64,000 nt of DNA from AV40 sp963817335 (GTDB lineage Bacteria; Verrucomicrobiota; Verrucomicrobiia; Chthoniobacterales; UBA10450). The stretch is taken from positions 1,054,001 through 1,118,000 of the forward strand of contig CAWFNX010000005.1 of NCBI GenBank assembly GCA_963817335.1, given 5' to 3'. This document shows, piece by piece, positions 53,871 through 63,748 of the stretch. The position numbers and the translations under genes are program-made. The notes beneath the pieces are model-generated. The model did no database searches and had not been told where the DNA came from. It saw nothing but the letters and a program-made list of their open reading frames with translations. How positions within the stretch are numbered: position 1 is the first letter of the stretch; every line of letters begins with the position of its first letter.

Positions 53871-55531
53871 TCGCGATCAGCGAATGCGTCCTGCTGTGAG
53901 GCGCCGCTGATTGCCACGCGCCCGTCTACCCATCCCGATAGGTGCAGGTTTCCCGTAGAGGAGGCGTAGTCGTAGTCGCTCACATACGTCGGGCCGATCC
54001 CGGGGTCAGGTTGCGCGGGCAGAGGACTTACGACGTCCGAGAACGTACTATCAGGCAGCCATGTCACGCCATTGTCGGTGGATTTGCGCGACCATATTCT
54101 GTAACACGGAACGGTTGAATCACCACGAGTACAGCTAACGCTCTCACGCGCGTCGTACCACGTTGCGAACAAAGTGCCGGACTCGCTTACGGAAAGGGTA
54201 GGCTCCCACTGAGGACGGGTGGTGGAATCGGTATTCAACTTCAGCGGCGCGCTAAAAGTCACGCCACCGTCAGTGGAACGGATGTAGTAAACGTCGCCCG
54301 GGTCGGCCCCTGCGCCATGCTGGGCGTAAACTAGGTGAACGATGTGATTCAACGCGGCCGGCTGACCCCAACCCTCGTGTCTCCAATAACCACCGCCATC
54401 GGAAAACATATCGGCGAAGTAACCAACAGCGGTGACACCGGGTCCGGGAAAACTGGGACCGGTGTAGGTGTTGGCCCAAGTGTTGCCGCCGTCAGTTGAT
54501 TTGAAGATGAGATTTGTATCGTTGTGGGGAAAGCCTCCTCCGCCTTCGTCCATGCCGGCGATGTACACGTCGCCTGTCATCTTGTCGCCGGTGATCTGGA
54601 CGTTGCGGATGAAGTTAGCCTGATTGGCAACCGTTATCGGGCTGTGCCAGGTACTCCCGTTATCGGTGGAGTAGGTAACGAATAGGGCGCCGACACCGAC
54701 ATTGAAGTCGTTCCAAGAAATGTACATCCGTCCAGGGAAGGAAGAGGATGAATTGTTGTCGGCCCAGCCAGATTCGCGATCATCGCCGCCGTTGTTGTGA
54801 ACGCAGAAATGGGTCCAGCTATTTGGGTCCTGAGGAGTCGTGGACTTATACCCGCCGATGGTGCAGGTCCCGTTTCCGTCCAGCCAGACGGTGAACCAAG
54901 TTGAGCTTGGCTTGTTGTACAGAACAACCGGATCGCCAAAGGTATTGTCGAAGGGACTTTGACCGTTGGTCCGAGTGAGTCGAGTAAAGGTGTTGCCGCC
55001 GTCAGTCGAAACCGATGCTCCCGCAATGTTGATGGGAGAAGCGTTCCTGCCCCTGGAGTCGTTATACCCGATGACTATCTGGAGCGGATTATCCGGGTTA
55101 CTGGCAGCGAAGGTGGTGGATTGGGTCACGTTGGGGGAGGTTTCGGTGCCGGTAATCAGGTCAACATCGGATGTGCCAAAACTATTGGGGGTTGGCGCCA
55201 GTTCTTCGATGGTGCCATTGGAAGAGGCGTCGACATTAGATCCAGCCCCACCCTGTGTCGCGCCGCACGCCATCATGATGGCTGCAGCCCGGAAGTTCAT
55301 CTGCTTGTCGATGCCCAGCTGATCAATGCGTGAACAGTCAAAGCCAACAGGGACGAGCGGATCGGCGGAACTGATGATGATGTTATCCTGCCGCTGCGTT
55401 CTTGCTACATCAAAGTCAGGCACCCGATTCGCCGTGGCAAACAGCGCCAGAAACTCGCCGGCTATGACGAAAAACAGACTGGCTAAAATACGGAGATTAA
55501 AGAAGGCCGACTGAGAAGATTTCTTTCTCAT
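53663..55531 (-). CDS. Secreted BNR/sialidase-like beta-propeller with Thr-Pro tail
   Basis: 622 aa from the ATG at 55531, matching the start of the similar-leader protein at 17159; an upstream ATG at 55549 adds six residues. Leader SSQSAFFNLRILASLFFVIA shares QSAFF(N/H)LR with that protein. The middle holds repeated Asp-box (BNR) segments: ASVSTDGGNTFTRL, YSTDNGSTWHSPI, FKSTDGGNTWANTYT, IRSTDGGVTFSAPL and KSTDNGVTWLPDS. These build a beta-propeller as in sialidases or exo-alpha-glucan proteins. No sialidase catalytic Arg triad was confirmed. The tail is as described for the repeat. Confidence 0.88.
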   Translation of the reverse strand: MRKKSSQSAFFNLRILASLFFVIAGEFLALFATANRVPDFDVARTQRQDNIIISSADPLVPVGFDCSRIDQLGIDKQMNFRAAAIMMACGATQGGAGSNVDASSNGTIEELAPTPNSFGTSDVDLITGTETSPNVTQSTTFAASNPDNPLQIVIGYNDSRGRNASPINIAGASVSTDGGNTFTRLTRTNGQSPFDNTFGDPVVLYNKPSSTWFTVWLDGNGTCTIGGYKSTTPQDPNSWTHFCVHNNGGDDRESGWADNNSSSSFPGRMYISWNDFNVGVGALFVTYSTDNGSTWHSPITVANQANFIRNVQITGDKMTGDVYIAGMDEGGGGFPHNDTNLIFKSTDGGNTWANTYTGPSFPGPGVTAVGYFADMFSDGGGYWRHEGWGQPAALNHIVHLVYAQHGAGADPGDVYYIRSTDGGVTFSAPLKLNTDSTTRPQWEPTLSVSESGTLFATWYDARESVSCTRGDSTVPCYRIWSRKSTDNGVTWLPDSTFSDVVSPLPAQPDPGIGPTYVSDYDYASSTGNLHLSGWVDGRVAISGASQQDAFADRDGPSPTPTPTPCEHGRGCGPSPTPTPGHTPTPTPTPPLSSPTPTPTPTPTPPLSSPTPTPTPTPIRRAP

Positions 55532-55778
55532 TAGGAGATGAGGCACCATTTCACGATTTGGGCTCCGTCTTCTTTCGTCGCAATTATTGCACCGCTGCCG
55601 ACACCGTGGTCAAGCCTTTCCTCTGATTTTTGGAAGGGTGACAAACCGGACAACTAGGTCGCGAACCAACAGAACAACGATCACCATCGGCCAGAAAACA
55701 ACGCGCAAATATCTATTCGCGGTCCTCTTGGGTGAATGCCAGTTTTGCTTCGAAAGCCGAGCTGCTTATCCCGCGAAC

Positions 55779-57881
55779 ATGAATCTTTCCACAAGACCTT
55801 CGGGTCGCCCTTTTGCCAGACCCGCGTCAAAGCCGAATCAACAGGTGAATGGTCCAGGAATTCCTAAGGCCGAGTTCCTTTGCGCCGGCGCCGTATTTCT
55901 TGCTGTGCTCCTTCTTTTTAACTGGACGCTCGCTCCGACGGTTACGCTGACCGACAGCGGCGAATTGATTTTGGCCGCTCAAGGGCTTGGGGTGGCGCAT
56001 CCGCCGGGCTTTCCTCTCTGGGTCATTCTCGCCCATCTCGCATCGCTCGTGCCTTTGGGAAACGTTGCGATGCGGATCAATTTTTCATCTGCCCTTTTCG
56101 CCGCGCTCGCCTGTGCCGTGCTCACTCTTGTTGTGGCGGAATTAATGATCACTGCTGCCTATCTCCCTGCTTGGAAGCAGAGAAGCGCGCCGCAGAGGAA
56201 AGGGGCTGCGGATTTGGGCATTGACTACCTTTTGGTCTGCGCGCCTGCAGTTGCTGCCGGCTTACTCATGGCATTCTCGCGCACGCTCTGGTCGTATGCG
56301 ACGATAGCCGAGGTCTATACTCTTAACACGCTGCTTATCCTCATTGTCTTCTTTCTGATGCTTCGGTGGCGGCGGTGCATCATTGCGGACCGAAAGGATA
56401 AAGGGAAGGCGGTCACCATCCACGACTCCTTGCTTTACGGCGCGGCCGCGGCGTTTGGCTTGGGGCTGGGCGTCCATCACGTCACAATGGCACTGACGCT
56501 TCCGGCTGTAGCGTTTGTCGTTTACAGGACTGAAGGCCTCAGATTTTTTACGAGTCGCCGGCTGGTATACGCCGCGCTGATTTCGATTTCGGCTATGGTC
56601 GCTGTATATGTCTATTTGCCGTTTGCGGCGTCCCGCTCACCTCTTATCAACTGGGGCAATCCGCGTTCGCTGCAAGAAATCTGGTGGCACATCACGGGTA
56701 GACAATATCAGGTATTCCTCTCCTTCACGCCGACGATAATGGGAGAGCAGTTTGTTGAATTTTGCCGAATGCTCCTGCGCGAATTCGGGCCTGCCTGGCT
56801 GCCTTTGCCGCTGGCGCTTGTTTTTGCGGGTTTCGCCACCGCTTATAGGCAAGACCGCACAGCCTTCTGGTTTCTGTTGTTTATTGTCATCGCTAACTTG
56901 GCCTACGACCTCAGCTACCAAATCGCGGAGGACAAAGACGCGTACTACCTGCCGGTATTTATCTCCGTCGCGATCGGTGCCGGATTCGGAATCCGTTGGT
57001 TGATCCAGATGACTGCTGTGAAGTCGATGTCGTTCGGAACATCGTGCGGTGTCGCCGCGATAGCTGTTGTGCTTGCATCTGCGATAGCGTTTGCGGGGAA
57101 CTGGCCGTTCAACAACCGCAGGCATTACTTCATCGCGCATGATTACGTTGAAAATCTGCTCAGCGCGATCGAATCCAATGGTCTCTTACTGACCCAGGAC
57201 TGGCAGGTCGCGTCCCCAATGTTTTATGCGCAGCAGATAGAACAGCGCCGTCGCGATGCAAAAATCGTTGATGTTAATCTGCTGCGGCACTCGTGGTACT
57301 TCGATTATCTAATACGCACTTATCCTGATTTGGTCGAGCGATCGCGCAACAAGATTGAAGCCTTTGTCGAGGACCTCAAAGCATGGCAACGGGATCCCGC
57401 TGCGTTTAAAAGCAACGCGCTGCTGACCCAAAAAATCGACGCGGCATTTTTGGAAATGATCCAGTCGATTGTGGCGAACGAGAGCCGAGTCGGGCCCGTT
57501 TACATAACAAGGGATCTGCTGTTGCCCGATACCATCAACGGCGCAGTGACACAGTGGCTTACCCTAAACTATCAACTTGTTCCCCAGGGCCTCGTTTTTA
57601 ACCTGACAAGGGATTCAAGCTTTCATGATTCGCCAGACCTGAGGCTCGAGACGCGTGGTTTGGCTGACGGCACTGTGCGGTCTGCGAAGGACGATGTGGT
57701 GAACCTCAAGATCCTGCCGGCCTATACCAGCATGCTGATCAACCGCGGACACTATCTCGCGGCATTCAATCAGCATCGGCGCGCCATTATTGCCTTCAAA
57801 GAGGCGCTCACACTCGATCCCAATCTCCCCGCGGCACGAGAGGGCCTTCTGCAAAGCACAGCGAAACTGCCAAGCCCCTAG
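55779..57881 (+). CDS. DUF2723-family (GT117) mannosyltransferase-like membrane protein
   Basis: 700 aa from the ATG at 55779; a longer frame from 55587 has no family likeness. The N-terminus has WTLAPTVTLTDSGELILAAQ, the Asp motif of DUF2723, and GVAHPPGFPLWVILAHLASL with the P-P-G-F/Y-P loop typical of lipid-linked glycosyltransferases. About 10 membrane helices follow, then a soluble C-terminal half with YDLSYQIAEDKDAYYLPVFI at the junction and a TPR-like end (YLAAFNQHRRAIIAFKEAL). It probably O-glycosylates exported proteins, which makes it a candidate partner for the Thr-Pro tails beside it. This is inference. Confidence 0.85.
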   Translation: MNLSTRPSGRPFARPASKPNQQVNGPGIPKAEFLCAGAVFLAVLLLFNWTLAPTVTLTDSGELILAAQGLGVAHPPGFPLWVILAHLASLVPLGNVAMRINFSSALFAALACAVLTLVVAELMITAAYLPAWKQRSAPQRKGAADLGIDYLLVCAPAVAAGLLMAFSRTLWSYATIAEVYTLNTLLILIVFFLMLRWRRCIIADRKDKGKAVTIHDSLLYGAAAAFGLGLGVHHVTMALTLPAVAFVVYRTEGLRFFTSRRLVYAALISISAMVAVYVYLPFAASRSPLINWGNPRSLQEIWWHITGRQYQVFLSFTPTIMGEQFVEFCRMLLREFGPAWLPLPLALVFAGFATAYRQDRTAFWFLLFIVIANLAYDLSYQIAEDKDAYYLPVFISVAIGAGFGIRWLIQMTAVKSMSFGTSCGVAAIAVVLASAIAFAGNWPFNNRRHYFIAHDYVENLLSAIESNGLLLTQDWQVASPMFYAQQIEQRRRDAKIVDVNLLRHSWYFDYLIRTYPDLVERSRNKIEAFVEDLKAWQRDPAAFKSNALLTQKIDAAFLEMIQSIVANESRVGPVYITRDLLLPDTINGAVTQWLTLNYQLVPQGLVFNLTRDSSFHDSPDLRLETRGLADGTVRSAKDDVVNLKILPAYTSMLINRGHYLAAFNQHRRAIIAFKEALTLDPNLPAAREGLLQSTAKLPSP

Positions 57882-57947
57882 TACCCATTCTGGCTTTGGG
57901 TATTTTCGAGCAGATTATCTATCTAAGTAATCGGTAATAAGACAAAT

Positions 57948-58018
57948 AGCGGGTGAAGGGAATCGAACCCTCGTATGTAGCTTGGGAAGCTACCGTTCTA
58001 CCATTGAACTACACCCGC
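57948..58018 (-). tRNA. tRNA-Gly(CCC)
   Basis: On the minus strand GCGGGTGTAGTTCAATGGTA begins the tRNA, the anticodon arm is GTAGCTTCCCAAGCTAC giving anticodon CCC, and the T arm has GGTTCGATTCC. Acceptor strands GCGGGTG and CACCCGC pair. 71 nt, and no CCA is encoded. Confidence 0.95.
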
Positions 58019-58150
58019 GAGTGAATTGCGGATTGTAGGGTTCGGATTTCAGATTGCAAGCGGCTGCGCGGGATCGCGCAAGCGACATTTTCGCCAGCTC
58101 CTTCGGGATTCAATGTCCCGATGGTCTTGGTGACGATCGACGGCTAACAG

Positions 58151-58756
58151 CTACTGCCACGAAATAACGTCGTCTGAGCCGGTAAAATCAGAGCTGCCGT
58201 TCTTCGTTCCTTTGGTTTGATCCTTGCCTAACGACCAGCCGATCACTCCTTGCCGAATTGGATCGGCTCCAGCTCCTTTATTATCTCCGTACGGGTTCGG
58301 AACTTGATTGTCGTAATCGGCGTCAATCGAAATCCCGTACGCCATTCCCCAAGGATCGTGAAATTGTCCATCGCTTCCTATTTTTCCTTTCGGATTTCCT
58401 TGGGTCGTATCCTCGGGCGGCGAAATGAAGACGATCTGACGCGGATTGAGAGTGGGATCGAGATTTCGTAATGGATCCAGTATGGCTTTGCTCGGGACTC
58501 CGGTATCGGCCCCGGTTGCATAACCGTTACCCGTAGCTCCGCTTGGAAGAGGGTATCTCCCGTACTCCGTGTAAAACGCGTTCACCGCGGTCACGATTTG
58601 GGTCAGATCATTCTTGGCCTGCACCTTTTTTGCCCGCTCGAGAATGGATTGAACCGCAGGAAATAAAAGCCCGGCTAAAACAACGATGATGGCAATCACC
58701 ACCAAGAGTTCAAGCAGGGTAAAGCCATTTCGGTTTCGATCTTTCACGTATGCCAT
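58151..58756 (-). CDS. Type II secretion/pilin-like protein with N-terminal methylation motif
   Basis: 201 aa from the ATG at 58756. Prepilin leader RNRNGFTLLELLVVIAIIVV: cleavage after Gly, methylated Phe, Glu at +5, and a hydrophobic helix. After the helix (ILERAKKVQAKNDLTQIVTA), the GspG-type loop and the region INPDD-like DPWGMAYGISIDADYDN bind calcium in true GspG. No other T2SS genes (gspD-F) are near, which is common for verrucomicrobial orphan pilins. It is probably a pseudopilin or a periplasmic filament subunit. Confidence 0.88.
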   Translation of the reverse strand: MAYVKDRNRNGFTLLELLVVIAIIVVLAGLLFPAVQSILERAKKVQAKNDLTQIVTAVNAFYTEYGRYPLPSGATGNGYATGADTGVPSKAILDPLRNLDPTLNPRQIVFISPPEDTTQGNPKGKIGSDGQFHDPWGMAYGISIDADYDNQVPNPYGDNKGAGADPIRQGVIGWSLGKDQTKGTKNGSSDFTGSDDVISWQ

Positions 58757-58811
58757 TGAATCATGGCGTCGCTGACTTGTCACTGGTCACATGTCACTCG
58801 TCACTGATTTG

Positions 58812-60185
58812 TCACCACTTTTTCATCTGTTCCGGAAACGGGCAATGCTCGCAATCTGAATTGTCCTGCAAACAAAAATCTTCATAGATCTGCAAGAGCG
58901 CCTGCTGATGGGCAATCGTGCGGGTGAATTCCCGCCGCCGCGGATCGTCGCCGAACAAACGGGTGGTGGCGGTCTCAATCCGCCGATTCGTCAGGCGCGA
59001 TGACAACTTCACGTAATCCGGCCAAACCTCATGATCTTCGCTGCGCCAGAATGGAAAAATCACGTTCGCTAAAATTTCAGCCGAGCGAGATGGGCCGATC
59101 ATCGCCATCTGCTTCGGCGCGGGGTCCGCGGTGAGGGTGTAGCGGAATCTCCAGAACGGATGATCGAGTGTTTCAAGGAAGCGTTCGACAGCTTTTGTGG
59201 TTCGCTTGCCTAACGAACGACGAAAACCTGTCCACTCACGCACCATAAGCGCTAGTGCGGCGAGACGTCTCTGGGGATGATTGGCCGGCCGAGTCGAGCT
59301 CAGCTTCCAAATTTTCGCGGGCAGGATCAATCGTTGCATCGCATCTCGATGCGGCCACCAACGGTCCCAGAGCTCGCGAACGTAATTGCGACTCGATTTT
59401 CGGTAAACGACCAGATCCGGCGTCTCCAGAAATCCGGCGATCCCAAACAGAACCGCTTCGGTGTCGTCCGGATTTTCGCGCAAGGATTTCAACGGCGCTC
59501 GCTGCGCGATCAAGGTGAAGGGCAATTTGTTTTCCTTGTAGCCCAGCGCGGCGGCGATTTCCTGAAACAGCGCATCATCGCGGCCCCGGTTGTCGATCTT
59601 CGCCCGAATTCGAGCGGCCTTCTTTTCCAATCGAAATCGCGCCGCGGCCTCAAGCACGCTGCGAATTCGTTCTTCCGGCAGGTTTTTTAGCGGCGACTGA
59701 CAACGTCCCGGCCGGGCGAGCGGAATGTTGGCGCTGAACGCTTCCGGCAAAATCGCCGGATCGATCCGGATTTGGGGCACGTTGCGGTTTGATCTGGTGC
59801 GGCTGAAAAATTCCCGCTCGCTCTTTTCCACAAAGACATGAAGGACCGTTTCCTCGAACGCGGAATTAGTGGCATGCCCGTGCAAATCCCAATTGCGATC
59901 GACCAAATCGATTTCGATGCAGCCGCGAATTGGCTGGCCTCCGTTGACACTTATGGCCGCATCGCAGAAGTCCGGACCCGCTTCTCGATTCCACGTCCCA
60001 AATTGAACAATCTCGATGTGGTTGCCCCGGGTTGAAACGAAACTGCGTCCAAACTCGCCCGCGAACCAGCGCGCCTGGAGTTCGAGCTCGTTCGGAATCC
60101 GCAGGGGAAGGAAAAGCGCGCGCTCGCGCACGCGGGTGGCGCGGAGAATTTCGGAATAGCGCAAGCCGTCCTGGAGGGCTGTCAT
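58812..60185 (-). CDS. DUF2851-family protein
   Basis: 457 aa from the ATG at 60185; a TTG at 60236 adds 17 residues. The family pattern is seen in GNHIEIVQFGTWNREAGPDF then CDAAISVNGGQPIRGCIEID, LVDRNWDLHGHATNSAFEET and VLHVFVEKSEREFF. A helical region follows, and the C-terminus ends with CLQDNSDCEHCPFPEQ, a Cys triad. The function of the family is unknown. The conserved acidic and His residues may bind metal. Confidence 0.8.
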   Translation of the reverse strand: MTALQDGLRYSEILRATRVRERALFLPLRIPNELELQARWFAGEFGRSFVSTRGNHIEIVQFGTWNREAGPDFCDAAISVNGGQPIRGCIEIDLVDRNWDLHGHATNSAFEETVLHVFVEKSEREFFSRTRSNRNVPQIRIDPAILPEAFSANIPLARPGRCQSPLKNLPEERIRSVLEAAARFRLEKKAARIRAKIDNRGRDDALFQEIAAALGYKENKLPFTLIAQRAPLKSLRENPDDTEAVLFGIAGFLETPDLVVYRKSSRNYVRELWDRWWPHRDAMQRLILPAKIWKLSSTRPANHPQRRLAALALMVREWTGFRRSLGKRTTKAVERFLETLDHPFWRFRYTLTADPAPKQMAMIGPSRSAEILANVIFPFWRSEDHEVWPDYVKLSSRLTNRRIETATTRLFGDDPRRREFTRTIAHQQALLQIYEDFCLQDNSDCEHCPFPEQMKKW

Positions 60186-60264
60186 CTTGGGGGGACATTC
60201 CAGTTTCAAGGCAACCGCGCCGGTTGCCAATTCCAAAGTTCGGCCGGCGGGCCAAACTTAAAGG

Positions 60265-61320
60265 TTAAGAAGCGCCCGACGTTTGCGGTTCCAGGCGCGA
60301 CTCGACGCCTTCCGGACCTCGCCGGCCCATCCGGTCCCGCAGATCTTCGACGATTTGCTCGACTTCATCCGCGCTCGATCGCGGGAAAAGGAACAGATAG
60401 CGGCCGCCTTTTCCGGACTCTGCGATGATGAGATTCTCGGAAAGAAACTTTGGCTCGCGGCCGACGGTCGTCCCCTCCAGATCGATTGCGCGACTGAACG
60501 GGCGCCGCCCTTTGCGCGCGACGAAAAGAAGTTTGCCGCGCTCTTGGTTCATCGCGACCAGTGCGCCGAAAAGATTTGCCGGAATTTTACCGGCGCGTCC
60601 GCTGACGCACGGCACCGCCCAAGCGGTTGTCCCGCTGAGAAGATCTTGCTTGCTGAAGATTTCGGCGAGATCGGTGGGCACAAGAATTGGCAATTTCGCC
60701 GGGGCACCGAAGTAGGCGGGCACATTCAATTTTTTCCAGATCAACCAGATCTTCGCCTTCATTGCGCGCAGGATTTTTGGCGCGAAATAAAGGAACGCAG
60801 CCATGGCGACGGCAAAGATCGACAAAGCAACGATCGGGTTGTGATAGATCAACGCGAGACCACCAACGACTGCGACATCTTCGCCAACGCTCAGGGCGAT
60901 GTTGGAAAACGGCTCGGGGGATGAATTGGCGGCGAGCCGCGTTGCTGCCTTTGCTGTGTGACTGGCAAGACTGGTGCCGCCGGCGACCAAGCCAACAATC
61001 ACGGCGAACACCGGATCGGGATGACCAAGCACTTGAATGGCGAGGAAGGCGCCGCCGATCGGCCGAATGACGGTATGAACGGCGTCCCAAATTGAATCGA
61101 CCCATGGAATCTTGTCGGCGAAAAATTCGAGAAAATAGAGAATGCCCGCGACGGTGATGACCCAGGGATTACCCAGGATTTCGAGCGATTGGTATTGAGC
61201 GGACAGAGTGATCCAATGAAAATGAATGGCGAGACCCGTCGCGAAGACGGTCAGGTACAAATTGATCCCGGCGAGCGCAGCCAGGCCGAGCGCGACAGCC
61301 AGAAGATTAAGTTGTTCCAT
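60265..61320 (-). CDS. DUF4126-type membrane protein with extra C-terminal domain
   Basis: 351 aa. The membrane part has ALGLAALAGINLYLTVFATG and YFLEFFADKIPWVDSIWDAV, VIRPIGGAFLAIQVLG and ASHTAKAATRLAANSSPEPF, the DUF4126 pattern with its His/Thr/Arg motif. The last 150 residues form a soluble basic domain (IPANLFGALVAMNQERGKLL to GKGGRYLFLFPRSSADEV) that resembles a PH-like fold by secondary structure only. Function unknown. Confidence 0.78.
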   Translation of the reverse strand: MEQLNLLAVALGLAALAGINLYLTVFATGLAIHFHWITLSAQYQSLEILGNPWVITVAGILYFLEFFADKIPWVDSIWDAVHTVIRPIGGAFLAIQVLGHPDPVFAVIVGLVAGGTSLASHTAKAATRLAANSSPEPFSNIALSVGEDVAVVGGLALIYHNPIVALSIFAVAMAAFLYFAPKILRAMKAKIWLIWKKLNVPAYFGAPAKLPILVPTDLAEIFSKQDLLSGTTAWAVPCVSGRAGKIPANLFGALVAMNQERGKLLFVARKGRRPFSRAIDLEGTTVGREPKFLSENLIIAESGKGGRYLFLFPRSSADEVEQIVEDLRDRMGRRGPEGVESRLEPQTSGAS

Positions 61321-61412
61321 ACGGGCAATATATGACGAAGTAAGGGATTACAAAGGCGCGCTTTTAACGTCGTAACATTTGTAACGCTTTTAACTTCGCT
61401 GATAATCTGGCC

Positions 61413-62684
61413 ATGCTCGATATTCGACTGATTCGCGAAAAACCGGACTTCGTTCGCGAACGACTTGCCACCCGCGGCGGGGATGACGCGGCGAAAATCG
61501 ACGAAGTATTGAAAGTCGACGCGGAGCGTCGCAAGGCCGAGACCGAATTGCAGCAGTTGCAGGCCGACCGAAATCGATTGAGCAAAGAGATAGGCGCGAA
61601 AAAGTCGCGGAAGGAATCGACTGACGATCTCGAGAAACAGGTCCGGAAGATCGGCGAGCAAATTGCCGATTTGAACGAGCGGGCCGCTAAGGTCGACACC
61701 GAACAAAAGGATTTGCTTCTAGAGATTCCAAATTTGCCAAACCCCAGCGTTCCGCTTGGAAAAACGCCAGGTGACAACAAAGTTGTGCGCGAGTGGGGGA
61801 AGAAGCCTGAGCTCGGCGGCAAACCGCTCGACCATGTCGCGCTCGGCGAAAAGTTGAAAATTCTGGATCTCGAGCGCGCGACCAAATTAAGCGGAAGCGG
61901 TTTCATCTGTTTCACTGGCGCCGGCGCAAAACTCGAGCGCGCCCTGATTAATTTCATGATCGATCTGCACACCCGCGAGCACGACTACACCGAAGTTAGT
62001 CCGCCATTTTTGGTGCGACGGGAAAGCATGATCGGCACCAGCCAGCTGCCAAAATTCGAAGAGGACATGTACAAGATCGAAAAGGAAGAATTGTTTCTGG
62101 CGCCGACCGCCGAGGTACCGGTCACAAATCTGCATCGCGAGGAAATCCTGGCGGTTGGCGATCTTCCGAAAAAGTTTGTCGCTTACACGCCATGTTTTCG
62201 GCGCGAAGCCGGTTCGGCCGGCCGCGAGACGCGCGGCGTTATTCGGGTTCATCAGTTCGACAAGGTGGAGATGGTCAAAATCACGACCGCCGAAAAATCC
62301 TATGCCGAACTTGAGTCGCTGGTCCTGAACGCGGAGAAGGTTTTGCAATTGCTCGGGCTTCATTATCGAGTGCTCGAGCTTTGCACCGGCGATCTCGGAT
62401 TTGGGTCGGCGAAAACTTATGACATTGAGGTTTGGTCGCCGGGCCAAAACGCGTATCTCGAAGTATCGAGCTGCTCGAACTTCGAGGATTATCAGGCGCG
62501 TCGAATGAACCTTCGTTACAAAGACGCGGACGGAAAAAATAAGTTCGCGCATAGCCTGAATGGATCCGGTCTGGCTTTGCCGAGATTGTTCGCCGCGTTG
62601 ATCGAGAATTTTCAGCAACCGGACGGGTCGGTCCGGATCCCGGAAAAATTGCAGCCGTATTTCGGCGCGGCCGAAATCAGGTAG
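61413..62684 (+). CDS. serS: Seryl-tRNA synthetase
   Basis: 423 aa class II aminoacyl-tRNA synthetase. The N-terminal coiled coil (DEVLKVDAERRKAETELQQL) binds tRNA-Ser. The core has GTSQLPKFEEDMYKIEKEEL, LAPTAEVPVTNLHREEILAV, motif 2 TPCFRREAGSAGRETRGVIR, LEVSSCSNFEDYQARRMNLR and motif 3 NGSGLALPRLFAALIENFQQ. No T-box-like leader is seen. Its stop lies at the edge of a palindromic repeat. Confidence 0.97.
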   Translation: MLDIRLIREKPDFVRERLATRGGDDAAKIDEVLKVDAERRKAETELQQLQADRNRLSKEIGAKKSRKESTDDLEKQVRKIGEQIADLNERAAKVDTEQKDLLLEIPNLPNPSVPLGKTPGDNKVVREWGKKPELGGKPLDHVALGEKLKILDLERATKLSGSGFICFTGAGAKLERALINFMIDLHTREHDYTEVSPPFLVRRESMIGTSQLPKFEEDMYKIEKEELFLAPTAEVPVTNLHREEILAVGDLPKKFVAYTPCFRREAGSAGRETRGVIRVHQFDKVEMVKITTAEKSYAELESLVLNAEKVLQLLGLHYRVLELCTGDLGFGSAKTYDIEVWSPGQNAYLEVSSCSNFEDYQARRMNLRYKDADGKNKFAHSLNGSGLALPRLFAALIENFQQPDGSVRIPEKLQPYFGAAEIR

Positions 62685-62733
62685 GGGCGATTGACCTCAA
62701 TCGCCCTGGCGGTTCGGTGAATCGCCGCTACCT
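62679..62733. repeat. Palindromic repeat between serS and DUF72 gene
   Basis: AGGTAGGGGCG and CGCCGCTACCT pair with one mismatch. Inside are hairpins GGCGATTGA-CC-TCAATCGCC and GGCGGTTCGGTGAATCGCC. It forms the end of both convergent genes (serS stop; last codons of DUF72). Likely also a terminator. Confidence 0.75.
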
Positions 62734-63611
62734 TCGGCGAAAAGATTGAGCTGCGACTTGTCTTGCTCGGCAGCAAGTTTCTCGGATTCGGATGGCAGGG
62801 GTAATTCATAGCCCAGGCGCTGGGCCAAACGCTGCGCGGTTTCCGGGGCGAAACCTTCAAAATGATTGCTGACGAACGCCCAGACGTTGCGGACTTCGTT
62901 GAGGTGCCGCTCGATTTTCAGAGCCCAACTTTCCAAGGCGGCCTCGCGTTTCCAAAGAAGTTTGTCATAGCGATGAACGAATTTTCCGGCGCCGTCGTAC
63001 TTGGTCGTGTAATCGCCCAGTAATCGCAGATAAATGAAATCGGCGGTTTTGGGGAGGAACTCGAACGGCGCCAGATTGCGCTCGTTTAGCGGACTAGTGT
63101 CGGCCCAAACCCAACAAACCCGGTAATTCTCCAGCAGCCGAATGATTTGCGGCCGATGCCATCCCGGATTTCGAAATTCTATCGCGAAACGAAAATCCTT
63201 TGGAAGTTGAACAAGGAACTTCCGCAATGTTTGCCGGCCGTCTTTCGGAGTGAATGAGGGCGGCAGTTGGACCAAGATGACCTGCAGCTTCGATTCGAGC
63301 GGTTCGATGGCGCGGAGAAATGCGGTGAGCTCCGCGCTACAATCGCGCAGGCGGCAAACGTGAGTGATTTCGCGTGGCAGCTTGCAACTGAAACGAAAAG
63401 ATGAAGGCGTGACTTCTACCCAGCGCCGGACCGCGTTTTCCGACGGCACACTGTAGAACGTGGAGTCGACCTCGACTGCGGGCAGATAGCGGGCGTAAAA
63501 TTCGAGCCATTCCGATTCCGGGAGGTCGGCCGGATAAAAGTTCTCTCGCCATTCCTGAAAACTCCAGGCCGCCGCGCCGATCCGGATTTTTTGCTGGTCC
63601 TTCAGGTTCAA
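62697..63611 (-). CDS. DUF72-family protein
   Basis: 304 aa. TIM-barrel-like family of unknown function. Motifs: IRIGAAAWSFQEWRENFYPA, EFYARYLPAVEVDSTFYSVP, FSCKLPREITHVCRLRD, VILVQLPPSFTPKDGRQTLR, FRFAIEFRNPGWHRPQIIRL, then YRVCWVWADTSPLNERNLAP and a DYTTKYDGAGKFVHRYDKLL segment. The last residues (SPNRQGD) are encoded by a palindromic repeat, so the C-terminus has been changed recently. Confidence 0.88.
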   Translation of the reverse strand: MNLKDQQKIRIGAAAWSFQEWRENFYPADLPESEWLEFYARYLPAVEVDSTFYSVPSENAVRRWVEVTPSSFRFSCKLPREITHVCRLRDCSAELTAFLRAIEPLESKLQVILVQLPPSFTPKDGRQTLRKFLVQLPKDFRFAIEFRNPGWHRPQIIRLLENYRVCWVWADTSPLNERNLAPFEFLPKTADFIYLRLLGDYTTKYDGAGKFVHRYDKLLWKREAALESWALKIERHLNEVRNVWAFVSNHFEGFAPETAQRLAQRLGYELPLPSESEKLAAEQDKSQLNLFAEGSGDSPNRQGD

Positions 63612-63748
63612 GTTTCTCCAAATCTAAGCTAAATCGGAAGTCGCGGGAAGTTATCGATGTTAGACTTGGTGCAGGGCAATATCGGACGCCGTTTTGCCCT
63701 CCAGCCCAACTTGACGCAATGGTTAAGTCAATTACCCTGCCAGTCCCG

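Noticed and set aside
61321..61412. T-box leader before serS
   Set aside because: The gap is under 100 bases and has no specifier loop or T-box core; only a weak promoter-like pair is seen.
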